From positions 4,774,001 through 4,838,000 of the forward strand of contig CAXXFH010000004.1 in NCBI GenBank assembly GCA_963677085.2: a stretch of 64,000 nucleotides of DNA, in the 5' to 3' direction. Made by a program: the position numbers and the translations under genes. The notes below the pieces were generated by a model that saw nothing but the letters and a program-made list of their open reading frames with translations, ran no database searches and was not told the DNA's origin. Below are positions 55,814 through 63,462 of this stretch, one piece after another (within the stretch, counting starts at the first letter, position 1; every line of letters starts with the position of its first letter). The stretch comes from G963677085 sp963677085. GTDB taxonomy: Bacteria > Planctomycetota > Planctomycetia > Pirellulales > Thermoguttaceae.

Positions 55814-56173
55814 TCATGGCTCAGCCACGCCTCGATAGCGTCTTCGGCGCCTGACACTGGCCAGATCGATGCCTCCCAGCAGCAACGCCAGATCGGTGGG
55901 CGAAAGCCTGACCTGTTGCGTTGCTGCGTCGACGGCCGGCAATTGATAGGTTCCCTCTTCGAGCCGCTTGTACCAGATGGCCGGTCCGTCGGTGTCGAAG
56001 TAGAGCAGTTTGACGCGGTCGCGTCGCTTGTTGAGAAACACGTACAGCCCGCCGCGCAGCGGATCGCGCCCGAGATGTTCTTCGGCCATGCGAATCAGGC
56101 CGTCGAAGCTTCGCCGCATATCGGCCGACGGCACGCAGAGGTACACGTCCAACGGCAAGGAGAGACTCAACAT
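55814..56173 (-). CDS. tnpB: IS66 accessory protein TnpB (IS66 Orf2)
   Basis: 119 aa. Family signature seen in RRSFDGLIRMAEEHLGRDPL, GGLYVFLNKRRDRVKLL and GPAIWYKRLEEGTY. It is required with TnpA for IS66 transposition. It overlaps tnpA by 7 bp and precedes tnpC by 99 bp. Confidence 0.93.
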   Translation of the reverse strand: MLSLSLPLDVYLCVPSADMRRSFDGLIRMAEEHLGRDPLRGGLYVFLNKRRDRVKLLYFDTDGPAIWYKRLEEGTYQLPAVDAATQQVRLSPTDLALLLGGIDLASVRRRRRYRGVAEP

Positions 56174-56526
56174 GCGCGTCGTTCCAGATCGGCCACCAAC
56201 GCGGCAACCCGGGGCAGGTCGGTTGTCGCCGGCAGACGCAACACGACACCGCTTGGCAAGACGAGTTCGATGGCGGCGGTCGCGGGCGGATCGGCGAGCG
56301 CCACCGGCACGAACGTCGGACGGGGCAAGGGCTCTGCAGCCCGGCGCGGTTCGCTCTCTTGGCGACGGAGTTTCAATTCGCGCCGCCAGGCGTAGAACGA
56401 CGCCTCGCTAAGCCGTTTTTGCCGACAAAACTCCCGAACCGTCTCTCCGCTTCGCACCTGTTGACGCACCAACTCCCTCCACATCGTCTCCTTTCGCAGG
56501 TCCCTGCGATCCTTCCTCGCACTCAT
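56167..56526 (-). CDS. tnpA: IS66 accessory protein TnpA
   Basis: 119 aa. Helix-turn-helix (WRELVRQQVRSGETVREFC, then LSEASFYAWRREL) and a conserved tail (IELVLPSGVVLRLPA). First gene of the IS66 operon, with its start ~80 bp inside the right end. Confidence 0.92.
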   Translation of the reverse strand: MSARKDRRDLRKETMWRELVRQQVRSGETVREFCRQKRLSEASFYAWRRELKLRRQESEPRRAAEPLPRPTFVPVALADPPATAAIELVLPSGVVLRLPATTDLPRVAALVADLERRAC

Positions 56527-56606
56527 GACAAGTCTCCTGAAGTTCGGTAATCATGCCCGACTTCAGATTATCACACGCGCCAAGATGCGGTTTGTGGAAC
56601 GGATAC

Positions 56607-57613
56607 GAAGATCCTGCCGCCTTACTTGCGAAAGACGAAGCGCATCGAGGAATTGATTCCCTGGCTGTACCTGAAAGGTGTTAGCACGGGCGACTTCAGC
56701 GAGGCCCTGGCGGCGCTGTTGGGCGAGAACGCCAAGGGGCTCTCGGCCACGACCGTCACGCGGCTGAAGAAGGTCTGGGAAGACGAGTACCGCGCATGGA
56801 GCAAACGCTCGTTGGCCGAAAAGCAGTACGTCTACGTGTGGGCCGACGGCGTGCATTTCAACATCCGCTTGGAGGAAGATCGGCAATGCATTCTGGTGTT
56901 GCTGGGTGCCACGAAAGACGGGAAGAAGGAGCTGATCGCCATCGTCGACGGTTTTCGCGAGAGCGAGCAATCGTGGAAGACGCTGCTGTTGGAAGTGAAA
57001 GCCCGCGGCCTTGCCGTCGATCCGAAACTGGCCATCGGCGACGGGGCGTTGGGCTTTTGGAAAGCGCTGAAACAAGTGTTCCCGAAAACCCGCGAGCAAC
57101 GCTGCTGGGTCCACAAGACGGCCAACGTGCTGGACAATATGCCCAAGCGTTTGCAGCCTCAGGCCAAGGCGATGCTGTACGAGATCTGGATGACCGACAC
57201 GCGAGAACACGCCCACCGGGCGTTCGACCTGTTTGCGGCGACATACGAAGCGAAGTATCCCAAGGCGGTCGAGTGCTTGACGAAAGATCGTGAGGTCCTG
57301 TTGACGTTCTACGACTTCCCGGCCGAGCACTGGATTCACCTGCGAACGACGAACCCGATCGAGTCGACCTTTGCCACGGTCCGCCTGCGAACGAAACGCA
57401 CCAAGGGAAGTGGCTCGCGACTCGCTTGCCTGACGATGGTCTTCAAGCTGATGCAATCTGCCCAGAAACGATGGAGAACCCTCAACGGCTCCGAACGGAT
57501 CCCGGACGTAATCCAAGGAACTCCCCTTTATCAACGGAGTCAAGCAGCCCAAAGAAGCCGCCTGAGGAAACCTTCCGCCAAGCTGCTGTACACAACTCTT
57601 GATAATATCTCAC
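56607..57613 (+). mobile_element. IS256-family element, left part missing
   Basis: Begins at the IS66 right end in mid-gene. Ends with an IS256-like right terminus near 57589-57613 (TGTACACAACTCTTGATAAT). No left end in the window. Confidence 0.8.
56608..57565 (+). pseudogene. IS256 (Mutator-like) transposase, 5' truncated and frameshifted near the end
   Basis: In frame from the IS66 boundary as ILPPYL, then TKRIEELIPWLYLKGVS. Catalytic Asp in VWADGVHF, Asp in AIGDGALGFW and Glu in NPIESTF are present. The first ~100 residues are missing. Near the C-terminus an extra C in the run at 57523-57526 shifts the frame; restoring it gives the normal tail FINGVKQPKEAA and a stop at 57565. Codons beyond 57565 in the shifted frame are meaningless. 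Confidence 0.88.
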
Positions 57614-57974
57614 CCGTGATATCAGAACAAAGTTCAGGCGAATTGACGCAAATCACTTCACCGCAGCGATCTACCGCAATGGAAATGCGGAGAGTCAATG
57701 TAAGACTTGTTTGGCTGCCAGGGATCACTTCGGGGACAACATCCACTTTTCCTCCGACCTCTCGACCAGTGACAACAGCTACTGTGAAGCACTATCTGTC
57801 GAAAACGACGGATATTCGATGTTTCTGACGCCAATGATGGGAGGGATGTTTAGTGGCAACCAAGAAAGGTCGCTTGTCATTCGAAGGAGCGGTAGAGCAT
57901 CTGTGGGAGATTCTAATAGGCCCGTTACAGTAAGTTTTCTCGAAGGGGGAACAAAATGGTTGTGTTCTTGTTGA
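57606..57974 (+). pseudogene. 3' remnant of an unknown gene cut by IS256
   Basis: Open frame after a TAA at 57603, with no proper start: FRRIDANHFTAAIYRN, a QCKTCL pair, then a Ser/Gly-rich end closing EGGTKWLCSC. Its TGA overlaps the start of the small zinc-ribbon gene by 19 nt, the kind of overlap seen in real operons. Family not recognised; probably the end of a gene whose front was lost to the IS elements. Confidence 0.4.
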
Positions 57975-58132
57975 AATGTCAGATGTGTGGGAATCGATTT
58001 GAAGCGGAAGCGATTGACCCGGAAGACCCAAAAGAACGCAGTAGGTCCGGACCCCCGGTGCGGTGTCCAGAGTGCGGCAGTCCACGCACGGAGATACGTC
58101 GTATGTTGCGACGATTGCGGCCAGCAGGTTAG
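57956..58132 (+). CDS. Small zinc-ribbon protein (58 aa)
   Basis: MVVFLLKCQMCGNRFEAE, then VRCPECGSPRTEIRR: two CxxC knuckles 29 residues apart, as in FmdB-like zinc ribbons, with a basic tail. ATG 57956 is preceded by a strong AGGGGGA at 57944-57950 (5-nt gap). It overlaps the upstream remnant by 19 nt. It may bind nucleic acid or a partner protein; the role is unknown. Confidence 0.6.
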   Translation: MVVFLLKCQMCGNRFEAEAIDPEDPKERSRSGPPVRCPECGSPRTEIRRMLRRLRPAG

Positions 58133-58291
58133 GTGTCACAGTTGGTAACGTGAATCAGGAAGGGGGAGTAGGGCGGGCGTGAAATTGGGGACCATCTGAT
58201 TGCTAAAAAGGCCCCGGAGGCTGGGCGACTAACCACTCCAATGGAGCCAGTCAGAAAGGTTCAACACCAACTCAACACCATACCCTCAGTG

Positions 58292-59815
58292 TCAGGTATT
58301 TCGAGAATTACCGATAAACCGATTTCCTGGGCCGCAGATCATCTCCGAAACTCGCCCCTCGAACTCGCTCTCTGGCCCGACAACACTCCCCTCGACAATT
58401 GCGTTCTGGACGAGTGCCTTCTCCATAATGATCGAGTCCGAAACGCGAGAATCCCGTATCCGGGCATTTGGGCCAACGTAAACATTTGGTCCTACTACGG
58501 AATTCACTATGGTGCAACTGGGGCTCAACTGGACAGGGTCCTTTAATTCAGAATGTGAAACATTTCCACGGTGTGAATTTACGAGATAGTGCATATTCGC
58601 GGCTAGAAGCTTCTCCCGTGTTCCTATGTCGAACCAAGGCGACTTGAATCGATACCCAGAGATCGGATGGCCGTTCTCGGTTAACCAGAGAAGAAAGCCG
58701 CCAAGGCTATCTGGGTTATGTCCAGACCCAATGTAGCGTGTGACAAGCTCAAGTTGCGCATTTCGAAACAGGTAGCAGGCAGTGCTAACATCTCGGTACG
58801 TTGGGACCATTGCCTTTTCGCGAAAATCCAAAAATTCATCGTTGGGGCCGAGATGAGCGACACCGTATTCGCTTGCATCCTCGTACGAGGGAAAACTGTA
58901 AACAGCATTGGAACTGCCATGACGGCGGCTGGCGAAAGCAAGGAAATCGTCGATGGCAAATTCAAATAGGTTGTCGCCGCCAATCACCAAGAGGTCGCGA
59001 TAATCACCTCGACTTAAGATATTCTGTATTGCGCCGATTGGTCCCGCCTTCTCTCCTGGTTCAGTCTGCGGGTCGGTAATGGAGTCGATGAGCTTTGCCG
59101 AATCCGGGAAGCGATGCGTGACTAAGGAACTGACTTGCCCCGAATACTTCTCGTTGACCGATAAGACTATTCTGTCAATTCTCTTGGACTGTTGCACGAG
59201 TGCGATTACCCGCGCAAGGACAGGCTGCCCGCCAATCGGCAAGGTAACTTTGGAGATGTCATAGGTAAGTGGCCGAAGGCGTTCCGCGTAGCCGCCACAG
59301 AGAATTACGCACGCCACATAGTCAATGGCGGCGACCGGTGCGTAGGCATTTGCTGCAAATTCTGCCAAGTATCTCCCGAGGCTTGCCGCGATCTTGTATG
59401 CGACATCGCGGGGTGATGTGAAAGTGTCGCACACCAGTTCAGCACGAATCTTTTCCTTAAAGGCGCGGAGTTTTGAAGCACCCGGTTCTTGCTCTATCAT
59501 CTTTGGAGACCATGGGTGGTCTTCATGGATGAGGAAGCAAAAACGTGGCTTGCCTTTTGCTTTGGCGTGGTCGAACTCCGCTTCCGTTATCGATACATCG
59601 GAGCCATCCGGCACGAAGCCATATCGATGGGCGTATATGCCGACGAACAGGTCGCAGTCGTCAATGTCTGCAAGACATGTTTCACATGGTTCCGCTGGCC
59701 GTGCCCCGAATACTTCCATGCGACCAACCTGATAACCTAACCTCTCGATAGCCTCTTTGGCCGCCTTGCGATGCTTTCTAAGATCAAGGTACGTGGAACT
59801 GAGAAATGCTTTCAT
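58292..59815 (-). CDS. DUF4062 - NDP-sugar pyrophosphorylase fusion with LbH tail
   Basis: 507 aa. Residues 1-155 are DUF4062 (AFLSSTYLDLRKHRKAAKEA with the SST box; DCDLFVGIYAHRYGF; ITEAEFDHAKAKGKP). Residues ~166-400 form a nucleotidyltransferase: CGGYAERLRPLTYDISKV as the GGxGxRLxPLT...K site (174-189), metal-binding Asp281 in IGGDNLF, and WFDIGTREKLLAAN. Residues ~425-495 are hexapeptide repeats of a left-handed beta-helix (IVNSVVGPNVYVGPNARI). The enzyme part should make an NDP-sugar from NTP and sugar-1-phosphate. DUF4062 usually sits at the N-terminus of STAND/NACHT-type or effector proteins, so the fusion is unexpected. IS5 sits 60 bp upstream and may have replaced its promoter. Confidence 0.85.
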   Translation of the reverse strand: MKAFLSSTYLDLRKHRKAAKEAIERLGYQVGRMEVFGARPAEPCETCLADIDDCDLFVGIYAHRYGFVPDGSDVSITEAEFDHAKAKGKPRFCFLIHEDHPWSPKMIEQEPGASKLRAFKEKIRAELVCDTFTSPRDVAYKIAASLGRYLAEFAANAYAPVAAIDYVACVILCGGYAERLRPLTYDISKVTLPIGGQPVLARVIALVQQSKRIDRIVLSVNEKYSGQVSSLVTHRFPDSAKLIDSITDPQTEPGEKAGPIGAIQNILSRGDYRDLLVIGGDNLFEFAIDDFLAFASRRHGSSNAVYSFPSYEDASEYGVAHLGPNDEFLDFREKAMVPTYRDVSTACYLFRNAQLELVTRYIGSGHNPDSLGGFLLWLTENGHPISGYRFKSPWFDIGTREKLLAANMHYLVNSHRGNVSHSELKDPVQLSPSCTIVNSVVGPNVYVGPNARIRDSRVSDSIIMEKALVQNAIVEGSVVGPESEFEGRVSEMICGPGNRFIGNSRNT

Positions 59816-59874
59816 GCTAACATGCTTCTAGAAGGAACAGTCTTTCACCTCCAGATCGCAACTTCGCGGCCTAA

Positions 59875-60833
59875 GAGGCTATCCGGGAAGATTCCCCGGG
59901 AAATTGAGGCTTTTCACGCGGCACGGTAATGGAACTCAGGAACGGGATGGGGCTTGGTCAGACGTCGGAGTATCAAGTGAATCGTGCTGATGCGGATCAT
60001 CGACTCGCTCGAATCCGTTCGCCGCTCCAGGTCTTTGTTGTGCCGACGATACCGTCCGTTCCACGCATAGGTGCGTTCCACCACCCAGCGTTTGGGCTGC
60101 AACTCGAACCGGCCAGGCGTCTCCCGTCGCGGGACGACTTCCAGCTTCCAGGGTTGGTGGGATTGTGCCATCCAGGCTTCCAAGTCATGGTTGTGGTACT
60201 TCTGGTCCGCAAAGATCGTGTGCAATCGCGGATAGTCACGCCGACGCATCTGTCCCAACACCGACGGGACCGCCCAGGCATCATCCCAGGCCGCGCTGGT
60301 CACCACGACAACCAGCAGCAAGCCCAGCGTATCCACGAGAAAATGGCGTTTTCGGCCGGTGGTCTTCTTGCCGGGGTCGTATCCGCGTTCCCCGCCAGCC
60401 TCCGTGGTCTTGACCGTCTGGCTGTCGATCACTGCGGCACTGGGCGTCGGCTCTCGGCCGACCGCCGTCCGGACCCGGGCTCGCAGGGCATCCATCATCC
60501 GTTGCCACGTGCCGTCATCGCGCCAGCGGGCAAAATAGTCGTACACCGTGCTTTTGGGCAACAAGTCATGGGGCAGCATGTCCCATTGGCAGCCCGTGCG
60601 ATTGAGGTACAGGATCGTGTTGATCACCTCCCGCAGGTTCACCGTGCGGTGTCGTCCTCCCCGCTTCGCGGGTGGAATCAGCGGCTCCAGGATTGCCCAT
60701 TGTTCATCGGTCAAATCGGTCGTATATCGCTTTCGCGTAATCGTCTGCATAGCAATTACCTTTCCTTGAATTTGGAGGTGTAATTCTATGCAGCCTCACT
60801 ACTTACAACAAACACCCCTTTCCGGATAGCCTC
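59875..60833 (-). mobile_element. IS5-family insertion sequence with TAA target duplication
   Basis: Inverted ends GAGGCTATCCGGGAAG and (reverse complement) GAGGCTATCCGGAAAG at 59875 and 60833, flanked by direct TAA at 59872-59874 and 60834-60836. The TNA duplication fits an IS1031/ISL2-type subgroup. Complete single-frame transposase, so probably recent and active. Confidence 0.92.
59914..60750 (-). CDS. IS5-family transposase
   Basis: 278 aa. N-terminal DUF4096-type domain (LTDEQWAILEPLIPPAKRGG), then Asp in AAVIDSQTVKTTEAGG, Asp in TIFADQKYHNHDL and Glu in WVVERTYAWNGRYRR with the adjacent Arg, completing DDE. Single intact frame. Confidence 0.94.
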   Translation of the reverse strand: MQTITRKRYTTDLTDEQWAILEPLIPPAKRGGRHRTVNLREVINTILYLNRTGCQWDMLPHDLLPKSTVYDYFARWRDDGTWQRMMDALRARVRTAVGREPTPSAAVIDSQTVKTTEAGGERGYDPGKKTTGRKRHFLVDTLGLLLVVVVTSAAWDDAWAVPSVLGQMRRRDYPRLHTIFADQKYHNHDLEAWMAQSHQPWKLEVVPRRETPGRFELQPKRWVVERTYAWNGRYRRHNKDLERRTDSSESMIRISTIHLILRRLTKPHPVPEFHYRAA

Positions 60834-61033
60834 TAACACTCAGGCGGCCGGTTTCAGAAGCCAACTCCTGCTCGGTAGTCGCTGTGTTGTTGTGGAGTTC
60901 CGTGGCGACACATGCGAACCGATGATTCAAAACCGGAACGACCGCCGCAGATTGAGGTCTCATTCACCCCTGCTAGAATGTTGCTACCATCTTTGGGTGC
61001 GCCACACTCGGTCTACTAGCCAATGTTAGACTT
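60834..61033 (-). other. Candidate attC-like recombination site interrupted by IS5
   Basis: On the minus strand the stop of the 61026 gene lies in GTCTAAC (fits RYYYAAC). About 195 bp further, GTTA is cut by IS5; removing the IS and one TAA copy restores GTTAGGC (fits GTTRRRY). A ~45-bp part (60846-60890) resembles 61754-61800. Fold-back complementarity is weak and the length exceeds typical attC sites, so this is a hypothesis. Confidence 0.3.
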
Positions 61034-61643
61034 GCTCGATTATGAGTTTCTTTGCGCAGCACTTGAGTTGCTTATGCATCGGCCAGTGAGGTCCATTGAT
61101 CAAAGACCAAGGCCCATCATTGGCAAAGTAAAACTCGCAATTTGCATAAGTCTCATTGATGCTGAATTCCCTAGAAAGTTGGCCATGATATTGACCATTT
61201 GAGTCGATCGTCTCTCTGAAGTTGACCGCCTGTGGCCCCACACCAAACCGACCGAATAACTTCACGGTGGCAAGTCCAGCCCAGCCTTCCATGATTATTC
61301 GCCCACCCATTGCGTAATGACCGGGTGAACGAAAAACATCGGCGTCGAACAAGAAATACTCCCACGTAGCGCGATACTTCCCTGCGGCAAGTGTCATGTA
61401 TGGCCCCATACATGTCCAGCCGTGCATACTTCCGCCGGAATCGTACCACCAATCGGGATTCAACTGCGGAATGGCTTCGCCCTTTGAATGCGTGATATTA
61501 CCATGGGTAGCAGGGAATTCCCACGGACCATCGTCTTCGAGAACGAGTGACTGAATTCCATCAGGTAATTCCGTATTCTTGCTTTTGTCATCGAATGGCT
61601 GTGGTTCTACCGCGACCTTCAGTTCGCTAGTTTCTTCTGTCAT
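61026..61643 (-). CDS. Unknown protein, predicted beta-rich
   Basis: 205 aa, soluble, no signal peptide. Aromatic-rich motifs: DDGPWEFPATHGNITH, PDWWYDSGGSMHGW, KYRATWEYFLFDADV and GQYHGQLSREFSINETY, with a Cys pair near the end (KCCAKK). The pattern suggests a beta-sandwich such as a carbohydrate- or ligand-binding fold, but I recognise no family. On the same strand as the DUF4062 fusion and, before the IS5 insertion, its immediate upstream neighbour. Confidence 0.65.
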   Translation of the reverse strand: MTEETSELKVAVEPQPFDDKSKNTELPDGIQSLVLEDDGPWEFPATHGNITHSKGEAIPQLNPDWWYDSGGSMHGWTCMGPYMTLAAGKYRATWEYFLFDADVFRSPGHYAMGGRIIMEGWAGLATVKLFGRFGVGPQAVNFRETIDSNGQYHGQLSREFSINETYANCEFYFANDGPWSLINGPHWPMHKQLKCCAKKLIIEQV

Positions 61644-62066
61644 GATCTGTCATCTCGTTGCTGAAGTGTGGGTACAAGGAATTGGTCAACTCGGTTATAG
61701 GAGGTTTCCGTCTCTCAACCGTGTGAGGCGTATCTACAAACCAACGCCCACGTAGCCGGTTTCATCAGTCAACTTCTACTCGATAGTTGTTGTTGTGGTT
61801 TTGTTTTGGGCTCTGGGCTTTGGCTTAGGCTTCCTGTGTACCGTTGTCAGCTAAGAACCAAGTTTTGCCGTTGCCCTCGCTTGCGTACGGAATATCAGTA
61901 GTGGACTCACCAAATAACGAAGAACCTTTGCTTTGGTTTGACCGCTGAATCGCTGAGAATGCAACGCAAAACCCGAGTTAACAACCCTGGATCAGCCACA
62001 CCCCGACAGGTTTCTATCACACCTCAGCTAGCATGGTCAACCACCCGAAAGAACGGGCATTCTTGC
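61644..62066. other. Non-coding stretch with a partial copy of the 60.85-kb element
   Basis: 61742-61800 (CAACGCCCACGTAGCCGGTT and following) aligns with 60836-60890, with the same spacing from the AAC to GCCGG. It lies ~100 bp before the start of the 61643 gene, as the other copy lies before the DUF4062 gene once IS5 is removed. No gene recognised; plus-strand ORF 61938-62279 looks like a shadow. Confidence 0.4.
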
Positions 62067-62237
62067 CTAAAGCATGAAAACACCATGGGCGCAAAAAGAA
62101 GCCCAGGCGAAAACCTGGGGCAGGTGAGAGTGCGCGTGCTGGATCGCCTTCCAGTGGATCGGCCCAGTGGGCATGGTCGGCAACGGTGCGGGCGCTCCAA
62201 GGACGCCCTCGACAAGGGCGAACTCTTCGTTTCTCAT
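62067..62237 (-). CDS. Small ORF B (56 aa), C-terminus probably replaced
   Basis: ATG 62237 is preceded by GGGAG (6-nt gap) and shares its A with the TGA of ORF A (TGATG), indicating translational coupling. MRNEEFALVEGVLGAPAPLP looks genuine, but the last residues are encoded by a terminator hairpin, so the tail is likely foreign. No family recognised. Confidence 0.4.
   Translation of the reverse strand: MRNEEFALVEGVLGAPAPLPTMPTGPIHWKAIQHAHSHLPQVFAWASFCAHGVFML
62093..62119 (-). terminator. Rho-independent terminator-like hairpin 3
   Basis: Stem CCCAGG/CCTGGG (62102-62107 with 62114-62119) followed on the minus strand by GCTTCTTTTTG. Lies within ORF B. Confidence 0.5.
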
Positions 62238-62446
62238 CAATACTCTCCCGGCAGCATCATGGTCCCGTCGCAGACGTAGAATCGGATCTCGTCTAACGGG
62301 AAGTCGGTGAAAGGAATCTCTTGGGTGATGGTCGGCGGCTGATCGAAGTCGGCCCGCATGGTAAGAACGCCCTTGCTCTCGTGGACGCTCAGGGTCCAAA
62401 GTTGGAATTTCAGGCTCGGTTGCACAAAAGAAAACCCGCCAGACAC
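62237..62446 (-). CDS. Small ORF A, probable 3' part of a gene
   Basis: Up to 69 aa. The segment LKFQLWTLSVHESKGVL, then IPFTDFPLDEIRFYVCDG reads as real protein. The front end lies in a terminator hairpin, so the native start is missing or is a GTG near 62425. Coupled to ORF B by a TGATG overlap. Family unknown. Confidence 0.4.
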   Translation of the reverse strand: MSGGFSFVQPSLKFQLWTLSVHESKGVLTMRADFDQPPTITQEIPFTDFPLDEIRFYVCDGTMMLPGEY

Positions 62447-62545
62447 CGGAAGCAGGCGTCTGGCGGGAAGAAGTAAGGAGTGTTAACACCCTAGGTGTCG
62501 CAACGGCCTTCGCTGGCTCACGAGACACTGAGAGAGTGTTTACAC
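62423..62545 (-). promoter_or_regulatory. Conserved leader element, copy 2 (34-nt motif plus terminator)
   Basis: On the minus strand TCTCGTGAGCCAGCG and following (62492-62525) precedes hairpin 2. The motif is enclosed by GTGTC/GACAC, which could pair. Same order as in copy 1, upstream of another small minus-strand gene. Resembles an attenuation leader; a known class was not recognised. Confidence 0.4.
62425..62467 (-). terminator. Rho-independent terminator-like hairpin 2
   Basis: 10-bp perfect stem CCCGCCAGAC/GTCTGGCGGG (62435-62444 with 62458-62467), then TTTTCTTTTG on the minus strand. Identical stem to hairpin 1. Confidence 0.75.
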
Positions 62546-62565
62546 GTTGCAGCGTGGCATCGGTG

Positions 62566-62964
62566 TTAGTCGTGGTGTTTCAGGTCGTCAATCGCAGCTT
62601 GCAGTTCGTTCAACGCCAGCGCCCATTCGTGAAGATACCGCTTCAGCAGGTCGATGTTTTTGGTGGAAGTGTTGCCAAGACGAATGCGTTCTGCCTCACG
62701 CTTGACGGCGGCGGTCAGTTCCAGAAATGTCCTAACTCGTTTTTGAAAAGAGGCGATCTTCGTGCGTCTCTCCAGAGAGACGTTTCTAGGTGGTTTTACG
62801 CGCAGCAGTGGTTTCCATTGTTTCTCGATTTCGTCCATTTGCTCCACAATGACGGTCGCCTCATCCCTGATGCCGGCCTGTGTGATTGCTCCAGTTGTCA
62901 GATAGAAGACAGCGCACGCCGCAACCAGTCCGACACGAATGCATATAATTCTCCTACTCACCAT
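62566..62964 (-). CDS. Exported helical protein of unknown function
   Basis: 132 aa from ATG 62964, with GAGGAA ~8 nt upstream. One N-terminal helix (IRVGLVAACAVFYLTTGA), then a charged all-helical body (VIVEQMDEIEKQWKPLL, FLELTAAVKREAERIRLG, LNELQAAIDDLKHHD). No family recognised. Located between the two conserved leader/terminator elements on the same strand. Confidence 0.55.
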   Translation of the reverse strand: MVSRRIICIRVGLVAACAVFYLTTGAITQAGIRDEATVIVEQMDEIEKQWKPLLRVKPPRNVSLERRTKIASFQKRVRTFLELTAAVKREAERIRLGNTSTKNIDLLKRYLHEWALALNELQAAIDDLKHHD

Positions 62965-63049
62965 GGCTTAACTTCCTCGATAGGGTGGGTTTTTCCTCTG
63001 CTGGCGAAGCCACCATGCAGAAGTATAGCACACTACCCGGACGTTCTAA

Positions 63050-63090
63050 CGCAAAAGAAACCCGCCAGACGGCGGTTTGCGTCTGGCGGG
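63050..63090 (-). terminator. Rho-independent terminator-like hairpin 1
   Basis: Perfect 10-bp stem CCCGCCAGAC/GTCTGGCGGG (63061-63070 with 63081-63090), 10-nt loop, followed on the minus strand by TTTCTTTTGCG. Confidence 0.75.
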
Positions 63091-63185
63091 TGGGAACGTC
63101 GGAGCTACCAAGCCGCTCCGCAGGCATCATCCTAGGTGCCACAGCAGTCTGCGCTGGCTCACGAGAATCTGTGACCGTTTACACA
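63050..63185 (-). promoter_or_regulatory. Conserved leader element, copy 1 (34-nt motif plus terminator)
   Basis: TCTCGTGAGCCAGCG and following (63133-63166, minus strand) precedes hairpin 1 and then, 86 nt on, the 62964 gene. CACAG/CTGTG flank the motif here instead of GTGTC/GACAC, a hint that pairing is kept. The stop codon of the sigma-like fragment lies in the motif. Confidence 0.4.
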
Positions 63186-63462
63186 CTCTCGGTGCGTGAG
63201 CATACGTCTCAACTGCTCCAGGCCGTCCGCCAATCGTCGCTTGCAGGTTGCCAGGGAGACACCCAACCGGCTAGCGGTCTCGGCCAGCGTGTAACTGTCG
63301 AAATAGCGCAGGCGAATGGCTTGCTCGTTTTGGCGCGGCAACACTGCTAGCACCTCGCGGACTACGGCGGCCGTGTCGCGTTGCTCTACGTCGCTATCGG
63401 GCGGCAGCGTGGGGCTGAGGAGGGTGGAGGATAACCACCACGCTTCGCTATGTCTATTACCG
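63159..63462 (-). pseudogene. Sigma factor region 4 fragment (ECF-like)
   Basis: LPRQNEQAIRLRYFDSYTLA, then ETASRLGVSLATCKRRLA is a clear sigma-70 region 4 helix-turn-helix. Region 2 is absent; the frame is open only from 63462 and has no good ATG (GTG 63353 possible). Probably the 3' end of a broken sigma gene, though a free-standing region-4 protein cannot be excluded. Its stop lies inside the conserved leader motif. Confidence 0.55.

Larger units (their letters stand above)
54066..56606 (-). mobile_element. IS66-family insertion sequence (2,541 bp)
   Basis: The left end GTATCCGCTTCATAAACCGC (54066) and the right end, whose reverse complement is GTATCCGTTCCACAAACCGC (ending 56606), are matching inverted repeats. 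The length and three-gene order are typical. The 8 bp outside the ends (CGAGCAAC and GAAGATCC) differ, so the expected 8-bp target duplication is absent. Confidence 0.92.

Noticed and set aside
56563..57552. 329-codon minus-strand ORF opposite the IS256 transposase
   Set aside because: Antisense shadow of a conserved transposase; no independent features.
57566..57828. C-terminal extension of the IS256 transposase
   Set aside because: Created by the extra C at 57523-57526; the normal transposase tail and stop exist one frame away.
62067..62528. 153-codon minus-strand ORF
   Set aside because: Reads through the leader motif and two terminator hairpins; only the part from 62237 has a ribosome-binding site.
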